Part shown: one piece after another, positions 50,939 to 56,488 of the stretch
Numbering within the stretch: position 1 is the stretch's first letter
Layout: every line of letters begins with the position of its first letter
Assembly (NCBI GenBank): GCA_003599735.1
Contig: QZJI01000008.1
Coordinates: 1-56,488 of the forward strand
Direction of reading: 5' to 3'
DNA from: Dehalococcoidia bacterium
Lineage (GTDB): Bacteria > Chloroflexota > Dehalococcoidia > UBA2979
Length of the DNA stretch: 56,488 nt
Position numbers and translations under genes: made by a program
The notes under the pieces: model-generated
Told to the model about the DNA's origin: nothing
The model's database searches: none
What the model saw: only the letters and a program-made list of their open reading frames with translations

Positions 50939-52306
50939 CTACTGGACGATGACCACCGTCACCATGCCGAACATCCCGGCCTCTGTTTCGGCGTGGGTGA
51001 GGATGTGGCAGTGGTACGCCCAGACCCCCAGCTCCGTCGCTTCCACGATGACATCGACGCGCTCGCCCGGAGAGACGAGGATCGTGTCCGCGACATACGG
51101 TTGTGGAAGCGGGTTGCCGTCCTTCGTGATGACGGTCTGGGTCATCCCGTGCAGGTGCATCGGGTGGATCTGCAGGCCTTCGTTCATGTAACGGACGCGG
51201 ATGCGCTCGCCGCGCTTGGCGACGATCGGCGCTGTGGCGGGGAACCCCTTGCCGTTGATCGTGTACCCCAGCGGGCCGTCGTTCAGGATCATCAGTTGGT
51301 CCTGGTCGACCTTCGGTTCGTTCGCGCCAGGCACAATGATTGCGCCGAGGAGCCCAGCCGGGATCTGCGTCGCCCCGTTCATGTGCGAGTGGTACATGTG
51401 CGATCCGGAATTCCGGACGGTGAACTCGTAGGTGAAGGTCTCGCCGGACTTGACCAGCGGCTGCGTGATGCCGGGCACCCCGTCCTGCGAATTGGGGACG
51501 AGCATCCCATGGAAGTGGATCGCTGTCGACTCTTCAAGTTTGTTGTGGAGGACGACTTTGATCTTGTCGCCGACGTTGGCGCGGATGACCGGGCCAGGGA
51601 CCATACCGTTATATGCCATGCCCTTGCGAATGTCGCCCGGCGCGACTTCCCACTCGATCTCGTCAGCGGTCACGTCGAAAACCTTGACGCCGTCCTGGAC
51701 AACCGGCTGCAAATCCACGTTGCCCTGCCCCTTGGTCTTGGCCGGGAACGCCTTGATGCCGTCGAGGTAGGACTTGTCCATCTCTTCCGCGGTCATCTTG
51801 TGCGCGGTGGCCGGTGCCGCCGTCGCCGCACCGGGAGTGACGGCAATGGCCGCGGTCATGCCGGCCTCGGCGTGTCCGGGCACCGTGCAGAGCAACTCCA
51901 ACCGCCCGGTCACCTTACCCACCTTCAGGGTGGCGTGGCCGCCGGCGTTGATGAGTTCGGTCTTGACGCCGCCTTTGACGGAGAGGTCGTGCTGGATGCC
52001 GCCCTTATTCACCACCGTGATCGTGACGTCCGTGCCAGGCTCCACAGCGAGCAAGTTCGGGCGGATGAAGAAGTCGCCGAGCTCTACGTCGAAGGCTTTG
52101 GCGGCCGCAGGCTTTGCGGTCGTCCCACCGGCAGCGGGTTCATCCCCACCGCTGGAGCCGTTACCGCTTGAGATCAGGGCTACCGTCGCAATCAGCACGG
52201 CGGCCACCCCGAGGATGCCTCCCAGGATGCCAGCGAATGCCGGCATCCCGGATTCTCGTCTTCCCGCTGTCGGGGGCAGCTGATCCGTATTCGACACATC
52301 ACTCAT
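50939..52306 (-). CDS. membrane-anchored multicopper oxidase with N-terminal cupredoxin
   Basis: A 455-residue protein with three cupredoxin domains. A TM anchor (residues 22-46) is followed by a plastocyanin-like domain with the blue-copper run LLCTVPGHAEAGM. Two oxidase domains follow, carrying IHFHGM, MYHSHMNG, IHPMHLHGM and HCHILTHAETEAGM, which supply type 1, 2 and 3 copper ligands. It should oxidise Cu(I), a phenol or another donor outside the membrane with oxygen reduction; the fused cupredoxin could feed electrons to the cluster. HCHxxxH and HSH argue against a NirK nitrite reductase. Monocistronic. Confidence 0.9.
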   Translation of the reverse strand: MSDVSNTDQLPPTAGRRESGMPAFAGILGGILGVAAVLIATVALISSGNGSSGGDEPAAGGTTAKPAAAKAFDVELGDFFIRPNLLAVEPGTDVTITVVNKGGIQHDLSVKGGVKTELINAGGHATLKVGKVTGRLELLCTVPGHAEAGMTAAIAVTPGAATAAPATAHKMTAEEMDKSYLDGIKAFPAKTKGQGNVDLQPVVQDGVKVFDVTADEIEWEVAPGDIRKGMAYNGMVPGPVIRANVGDKIKVVLHNKLEESTAIHFHGMLVPNSQDGVPGITQPLVKSGETFTYEFTVRNSGSHMYHSHMNGATQIPAGLLGAIIVPGANEPKVDQDQLMILNDGPLGYTINGKGFPATAPIVAKRGERIRVRYMNEGLQIHPMHLHGMTQTVITKDGNPLPQPYVADTILVSPGERVDVIVEATELGVWAYHCHILTHAETEAGMFGMVTVVIVQ

Positions 52307-52470
52307 TCAGACGTACTCCTCGCGTGCGTCGCCACCGAGGCTCGGTGGCGCGTCGTGGTCGTCCCACTATCGGAAGCGGAACGGTATGGAGGAAGTGACC
52401 AGCCTCGCCGGAGAAAAGGCCGTTAGTCCCCCGGATATCGTCTCAGCAGCAAGCCTCGTAAAGTTCTGGC

Positions 52471-53844
52471 ATGAAGGGCATTGTGCTAGCCGGGACGACG
52501 AGTGGCGTAGGGAAGACCACGCTCACGACGGGGGTGATCGGCGCGCTTCGCGCGCGGGGGCTCCGCGTCACGCCGTTCAAGGTCGGCCCCGACTACATCG
52601 ACCCGACCTACCACGCGAAGGTGGCTGGGCAGCCGTGCCATAACCTCGATTCATGGATGCTCTCACGCGAGGTGCTGCGCGACGTGTTCTTGCGGGCGAC
52701 CATCGATGCCGACGTCGCGGTCGTCGAGGGTGTGATGGGGCTGTTCGACGGTCGCAGTGGGGGTGGCGAAGCCGGGAGCACCGCGGAGGTCGCGAAACTG
52801 CTGGGGCTACCGGTTGTCCTGGTGGTGGACGCGGCAAAGGTGGCGCGGAGCGTTGGCGCGCTTGTCCTCGGGTATCAGCAGTTCGACCCTGACATCAGGA
52901 TGGCTGGCGTCATTCTGAACAACGTCGCTAGCGCCTCGCACGCCGCGATCTGCCGGGAGGCGATTGTGGCCGCAACCGGCCTGCCTGTGTTCGGCGCCCT
53001 GATGCGGGACGAGGCGCTCCGGGCACCGGAGCGCCATCTGGGGCTCATCCCCACGGTCGAGGGGCGCGTCGCGGACACGTATTTTGAAGCGGCAGCCGCG
53101 AACGTCGCGGCTCAGGTGGATCTGCCGGCATTGCTGGAGCAGGCCACCATCGATCCATCACGTGGTACGCCGGTCATGCCCGAGGGGTTGTGGCCGTCGA
53201 TTGTGCCCTCGAAGCGCGTGCCCATCGCTGTGGCGCGGGACGAGGCGTTTAGTTTCGCCTATCCGGAGAACCTGACGCTGCTTGAGGCGTGGGGCGCCGA
53301 GATCCTGCCGTTCAGCCCGCTGAGGGACGCACGGATCCCACCAGGGGCAACCGGCGTCCTCCTGGGCGGGGGTTTTCCTGAGCTCTATGCCGAGGAACTG
53401 GCCGCGAACCGGGAGATGCTCGCATCGGTACGGGACGCGGCGACGCGTGGCGTCCCGGTCTACGCGGAGTGTGGCGGGCTGATGTACCTTGGTGAATCGT
53501 TGACGGATCGTGACGGTCGCCCACACGCGCTGGTCGGGGCCGTGCCACTACGGTCATCGATGTCGCGCGCGCGGCTCACACTGGGGTACCGGACAGCGAC
53601 GGCGCGTGCAGATGGCCCGCACATCAAGCGCGGGCAGACCGTGCGCGGACACGAGTTTCACTGGTCCACTCTCGATGAATCACCTGACGCGGAGACCGCG
53701 GCATACGACCTCGCTGAGAGTGGCGCACTCGATGGATACGCGCGCGACAATGTGTGGGCGTCGTATGTCCATCTGCACTTCGCGTCGGACGTGGGTCTGA
53801 CGCCGCGGTTGATCGCGACGTGCCTGAGCGCGCTGGGCGACTAG
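52471..53844 (+). CDS. cbiA: cobyrinate a,c-diamide synthase
   Basis: A 457-residue CobB/CbiA enzyme that amidates the a and c carboxylates of cobyrinate with ATP and glutamine. P-loop GTTSGVGKTTLTTGVIGALR, then TPFKVGPDYIDPTYHAKVAG, VVEGVMGLFDGRSG, and a GATase-like C-terminal domain: VLLGGGFPELYAEELAANRE, VPVYAECGGLMYLGESL (nucleophilic Cys) and SYVHLHFASD (His). The full length is present. No cobalamin riboswitch could be recognised in the 160 bp upstream. No other cob gene is in the window. Confidence 0.92.
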   Translation: MKGIVLAGTTSGVGKTTLTTGVIGALRARGLRVTPFKVGPDYIDPTYHAKVAGQPCHNLDSWMLSREVLRDVFLRATIDADVAVVEGVMGLFDGRSGGGEAGSTAEVAKLLGLPVVLVVDAAKVARSVGALVLGYQQFDPDIRMAGVILNNVASASHAAICREAIVAATGLPVFGALMRDEALRAPERHLGLIPTVEGRVADTYFEAAAANVAAQVDLPALLEQATIDPSRGTPVMPEGLWPSIVPSKRVPIAVARDEAFSFAYPENLTLLEAWGAEILPFSPLRDARIPPGATGVLLGGGFPELYAEELAANREMLASVRDAATRGVPVYAECGGLMYLGESLTDRDGRPHALVGAVPLRSSMSRARLTLGYRTATARADGPHIKRGQTVRGHEFHWSTLDESPDAETAAYDLAESGALDGYARDNVWASYVHLHFASDVGLTPRLIATCLSALGD

Positions 53845-54458
53845 CGGTCGAGCACCTCACGTGATGGGTCACGGGCCGGGTCGGTGGTGGGGAGCGTGTC
53901 GGCGATCCAATCTCCGGTTTTCCAACGTGGGACAGGCGTTTTGCAATCCTCTTGTGGGACGAAGCGCGACTGTTCCACGAATGCCATTTGGTGGATGTAG
54001 CGAGGGCAGTTCGCGAAGATTTCTCGCGCTTGCACGCGGACAACGAACTGGGTCTCCGGGTATGCCTCTCGCAGCGGGTCATCGAAGTCGATGTTGGCGA
54101 CACCGTTCACCCGCATCCGCCAGCGGTTCTCAAAGTCGATGAACAGCATGCCGACCTCGTGCGTCTGGGCGATGTTGCCCGTCGAAAGGTACATCCCGTT
54201 GCCGTCGTAGTTCGGGAACGCAAGGGTATTGTCGTCGACGACATGCACGAAGCCGGGCGCCCCACCTTTGTACGAGCAGTTGGCGTGCCCCTGTGCGTCC
54301 ACGGTGGCCAGGAAAAACATCGGGACGCGCTCGATGAACTCGCGGTCGAGTTCAGTAAACCGGTCGTGAACGATCGTCTCTTTCAGCCGGTCCGCGAGGC
54401 GACGTGTGTCGAACGTGTCCTGCAGCTGACGGTTTCCATCATGGTATAGGTCGGTCAT
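53841..54458 (-). CDS. pyridoxamine 5'-phosphate oxidase-fold (PPOX) family protein
   Basis: A 205-residue split-barrel flavin-binding protein: FIERVPMFFLATVDAQGHAN, SYKGGAPGFVHVVDDNTLAF, NYDGNGMYLSTGNIAQTHEV, GMLFIDFENRWRMRVNGVAN, and FVVRVQAREIFANCPRYIHQ. The NCPRYIH motif is common in PPOX relatives that bind FMN or F420 or have lost the cofactor. Reaction unknown. It is convergent with the cobyrinate synthase gene, sharing four bases at the stops. Confidence 0.87.
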   Translation of the reverse strand: MTDLYHDGNRQLQDTFDTRRLADRLKETIVHDRFTELDREFIERVPMFFLATVDAQGHANCSYKGGAPGFVHVVDDNTLAFPNYDGNGMYLSTGNIAQTHEVGMLFIDFENRWRMRVNGVANIDFDDPLREAYPETQFVVRVQAREIFANCPRYIHQMAFVEQSRFVPQEDCKTPVPRWKTGDWIADTLPTTDPARDPSREVLDR

Positions 54459-54531
54459 GGGGCACCTCGTAACTCCGCTGGCTGGCCGGGTAGCGTGATG
54501 TCGTGTTGAGGATAGAGAGTACGTGTCGCCG

Positions 54532-54559
54532 TTGCTATACCTTACAGGTTCGTTAGGAT
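54532..54559 (+). promoter_or_regulatory. possible promoter for the CoA-transferase at 54628
   Basis: TTGCTA (54532) and TAGGAT (54554) are 16 bp apart, each matching four of six consensus bases, in the AT-richest part of the divergent gap 54459-54627. Confidence 0.25.
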
Positions 54560-54627
54560 GGGGCGGCCCGGCCCGGTAACCTCACTCGCTGTCGGGCAGG
54601 GGATATCCCTGTCGAGAAAAGGTAGAC

Positions 54628-55905
54628 ATGGCAACGATGGAGCAGGCGTTTGCGCCCGTGATGAGCGGTGCGCGGGTGTATGTCCAGGGTGGCGCGGCTA
54701 CGCCCACGGCGCTCCTCGAAGGGCTGGTGCGGCGCGCGGCTAGTCTGAGGGACGTCACGACGGTCTCGCTCCACCTCGAAGGCCCTGTGCCGCATGTGGC
54801 GCCGGAAATAGCGGGGCATATCCGCCATAACGCCTTGTTTATTGGTGCGAACGTGCGTCAGGCCGTGCAGGACGACCGGGCGGATTTCACGCCGGCCTTT
54901 CTTTCGGACATCCCGGCGATGTTCCGCGACGGCACTCTCCCGATCGACGTCGCGCTGGTCCAGGTGTCGCCGCCGGATCGGCACGGCTATTGCTCCCTTG
55001 GTGTCTCGGTCGATGTTGCGCGACCGGCGGCGGAGGCCGCGCACCATGTGATTGCGGCGGTCAACCCTCGGATGCCGCGCACGCTGGGCGACTCGTTCCT
55101 GCACCGTAGCCGTTTCGATGCTGTTATCGAGGTCGACACGCCGTTGCATGAGGTGCCTCCGCCGACACTAACGGCGGCTGCCCAGGAGATCGGCCGCCAT
55201 GTCGCCTCGCTGGTTGAAGACGGAGCAACGCTTCAACTGGGGATCGGTGCGATCCCGGAGGCGGTGCTGTCGGCGCTTGGTCAGCATCGCGACCTTGGTG
55301 TCCACACGGAGATGTTCTCGGACGGCGTCGTCGACCTGGTGGAGCGAGGCGTCATCACGGGAGCGCGGAAGCGGGTGCATGCTGGCCGCATCGTCTCCTC
55401 GTTCGTGATGGGCACGAGGCGGCTGTATGACTTCGTCGACAACAATCCGATGGTAGAAATGCGCCCCTCGCACTACACGAACGACCCTCAGGTGATCGCG
55501 GGGCACCATGAGATGGTTGCGGTGAACTCCGCGATCGAGGTGGACCTCACGGGGCAGGTCTGCGCTGATTCCATCGGGCCGCGCTTTTACAGCGGGATCG
55601 GCGGGCAACTCGACTTCATTCGGGGTGCTGCTCGCGCGCCTCGCGGACGGCCGATCATCGCGCTTCCGTCGACGGCGCTTGGCGGGCAGGCTTCTCGGAT
55701 CGTGTCGCAGCTGGCGCGTGGTGCTGGTGTGGTCACCACGCGAGGGGACGTACACTTCGTGGTGACAGAGTTCGGTGTGGCCGCGCTGCATGGGCGTACC
55801 GTCCGAGAGCGGGCACAGAACCTGGTGCATGTTGCCGCGCCGCAGTTTCGTGAGCAGCTGTGTCGCGAGGCGTTGGAGACATACGGGCTGCACCTGCGGG
55901 CGTGA
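54628..55905 (+). CDS. acetyl-CoA hydrolase/4-hydroxybutyrate CoA-transferase family protein
   Basis: A 425-residue family I CoA-transferase, paralogous to the gene at 17220. It has VYVQGGAATPTALLEGLVRR, ALVQVSPPDRHGYCSLGVSV, LQLGIGAIPEAVLSALGQHR, DLGVHTEMFSDGVVDLVERG, SAIEVDLTGQ (catalytic Glu) and SGIGGQLDFIRGAARAPRG. The N-terminus differs from the other paralogue (shorter, GGAATP versus GSAIGEP), so substrates probably differ. It is followed by the LOG-family gene 36 bases later in the same frame, a likely operon. Confidence 0.9.
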   Translation: MATMEQAFAPVMSGARVYVQGGAATPTALLEGLVRRAASLRDVTTVSLHLEGPVPHVAPEIAGHIRHNALFIGANVRQAVQDDRADFTPAFLSDIPAMFRDGTLPIDVALVQVSPPDRHGYCSLGVSVDVARPAAEAAHHVIAAVNPRMPRTLGDSFLHRSRFDAVIEVDTPLHEVPPPTLTAAAQEIGRHVASLVEDGATLQLGIGAIPEAVLSALGQHRDLGVHTEMFSDGVVDLVERGVITGARKRVHAGRIVSSFVMGTRRLYDFVDNNPMVEMRPSHYTNDPQVIAGHHEMVAVNSAIEVDLTGQVCADSIGPRFYSGIGGQLDFIRGAARAPRGRPIIALPSTALGGQASRIVSQLARGAGVVTTRGDVHFVVTEFGVAALHGRTVRERAQNLVHVAAPQFREQLCREALETYGLHLRA

Positions 55906-55941
55906 GCAGGACTCCGGACGTCGTTGGGGAAGCGAGCAGTC

Positions 55942-56488
55942 GTGGTGGTCCAGCCTCCTTCGCCAGCGTCGTCCGACCGGAAGGAGCAGGGAGGTCAGGA
56001 ACGCCGGTTCTTCGCGGGCCCTCAGTCCCGCCTCACCGAGCTCGGATGGGCGCTGGGCGTCTTCTACGAGCTCTTTCGCGCCTTTCGCGTATTGCACTTC
56101 ATCGGGCCCTGCGTGACCGTTTTCGGCTCGGCACGGTACGGCGAAGGTCATCCGATCTATGCGCAGGCACGGGAGGTGGGGGCCGCGCTGGCGCGCGCTG
56201 GGTTTACGGTGATGACGGGTGGGGGCCCGGGACTGATGGAGGCTTCTAACCGAGGCGCGCGAGATGCCGGCGGCCGGTCGGTCGGCTGCAACATCCAGTT
56301 GCCGATGGAGCAGAAGCCGAACGCCTACCTGGACGTGTGGATCGAACTCGAGCACTTCTTCGTGCGGAAGATCATGCTCGCCAAGTACTCCTACGCGTTC
56401 GTCGTAATGCCGGGCGGGTTCGGTACGCTTGACGAGGCGTTCGAGGCGGCTACGCTCGTCCAGACCGGGAAGATCAAGCGGTTCCCGA
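55942..56488 (+). CDS. LOG family (TIGR00730) nucleotide phosphoribohydrolase-like protein, truncated by the window edge
   Basis: The frame is open to the right edge, with 182 codons visible. It contains VTVFGSARYGEGHPIYAQAR, GFTVMTGGGPGLMEASNRGA, FVRKIMLAKYSYAFVVMPGG and GFGTLDEAFEAATLVQTG. These are the GGGPGLMEA nucleotide loop, the Arg-Lys pair and the PGGxGTxDE catalytic motif of LOG enzymes, which release nucleobases from nucleoside 5'-monophosphates (cytokinin activation in plants; nucleotide metabolism in bacteria). The start is assigned to GTG 55942 (a second GTG at 55945); the 3' end is missing. Confidence 0.85.
   Translation, partial: MVVQPPSPASSDRKEQGGQERRFFAGPQSRLTELGWALGVFYELFRAFRVLHFIGPCVTVFGSARYGEGHPIYAQAREVGAALARAGFTVMTGGGPGLMEASNRGARDAGGRSVGCNIQLPMEQKPNAYLDVWIELEHFFVRKIMLAKYSYAFVVMPGGFGTLDEAFEAATLVQTGKIKRFP

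Noticed and set aside
52307-52470. A cobalamin riboswitch upstream of the cobyrinate diamide synthase gene.
   Set aside because: The B12-box and paired core consensus elements I looked for are absent; nothing structured stands out.
55168-56355. A 395-codon minus-strand frame opposite the second AbfT-like and LOG genes.
   Set aside because: Shadow frame; the plus-strand proteins have complete motifs.
1-56488. tRNA, rRNA, CRISPR and intact IS elements.
   Set aside because: No tRNA T-loop pattern, rRNA text, regularly spaced repeats or transposase frame was seen on either strand by reading; a covariance-model search would be needed for certainty.

Overview
The window is a GC-rich (visibly about two-thirds G+C), densely coded bacterial chromosome segment. 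There is no rRNA, tRNA, CRISPR array, intact insertion sequence or prophage. The gene content is aerobic and heavy in organic-acid and acyl-CoA chemistry: six CoA-transferase genes of three families, an old-yellow-enzyme oxidoreductase, paired SDRs, an acyl-CoA carboxylase beta subunit, a thiolase-like/DUF35 pair, a stand-alone molybdenum hydroxylase subunit, a sulfite-oxidase-type protein and a multicopper oxidase. With the sortase and a short-chain-type prenyl synthase, this suggests Chloroflexota (Dehalococcoidia/SAR202-like), with an actinobacterium as the alternative. That placement is inference; no marker gene is present.

Layout. 1-5.2 kb: OYE, a didomain CaiB/BaiF CoA-transferase, class II aldolase and a CMD protein. 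5.2-7.2 kb: a less GC-rich island with an orphan LuxR-type HTH gene and two overlapping secreted-protein genes of unknown function, closed by a strong hairpin. 7.3-9.3 kb: two tandem SDRs, the first lacking the catalytic lysine. 9.3-11.6 kb: a frameshifted HEPN/Ymh-like relic, a CaiB CoA-transferase and a small coiled-coil/winged-helix protein. 11.7-18.5 kb: Bcr/CflA MFS pump, M23 peptidase, TcuA-like flavoprotein, ABC exporter half and a 4-hydroxybutyrate-type CoA-transferase. 18.6-22.1 kb (minus strand): DUF1801, AraC+VOC pair, PAS protein, and UbiE-like methyltransferase coupled to a UbiA-like membrane protein. 22.2-27.2 kb: carboxyltransferase, lipobox sortase, signal-less binding protein, PAS-GGDEF-EAL protein. 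27.2-31.4 kb: a hairpin-rich intergenic region, DUF35+thiolase, a divergent CaiB gene and a LacI regulator. 31.4-35.0 kb: heterodimeric ABC exporter. 35.1-39.8 kb: membrane-fused sulfite-oxidase-family protein, cis-prenyl synthase, ZnuA-type lipoprotein and YibE/F protein, the last two diverging from a 31-bp palindrome.

40.0-45.1 kb is a same-strand catabolic cluster: DUF6282 hydrolase-like protein, D-2-hydroxyacid dehydrogenase, L-lactate/malate-type dehydrogenase, fused A+B 3-oxoacid CoA-transferase and an epimerase-like VOC protein. Read together, these could oxidise 2-hydroxy acids of both configurations, activate an acid with CoA and epimerise the thioester. 45.1-56.5 kb holds an MFS pump, the molybdenum hydroxylase subunit, a 20-bp perfect hairpin, DusB, a methyltransferase, the cupredoxin-multicopper oxidase, cobyrinate diamide synthase, a PPOX-fold protein, a second 4-hydroxybutyrate-type CoA-transferase and the start of a LOG-family gene cut by the window edge.

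The strongest leads are the hairpin-rich region at 27.2-27.4 kb, the znuA/yibE-F palindrome, the low-GC secreted-protein island, the 40-45 kb pathway, and several paralogues with altered catalytic residues (SDR Lys to Ser; CaiB didomain Asp to Gln; thiolase without its Cys).
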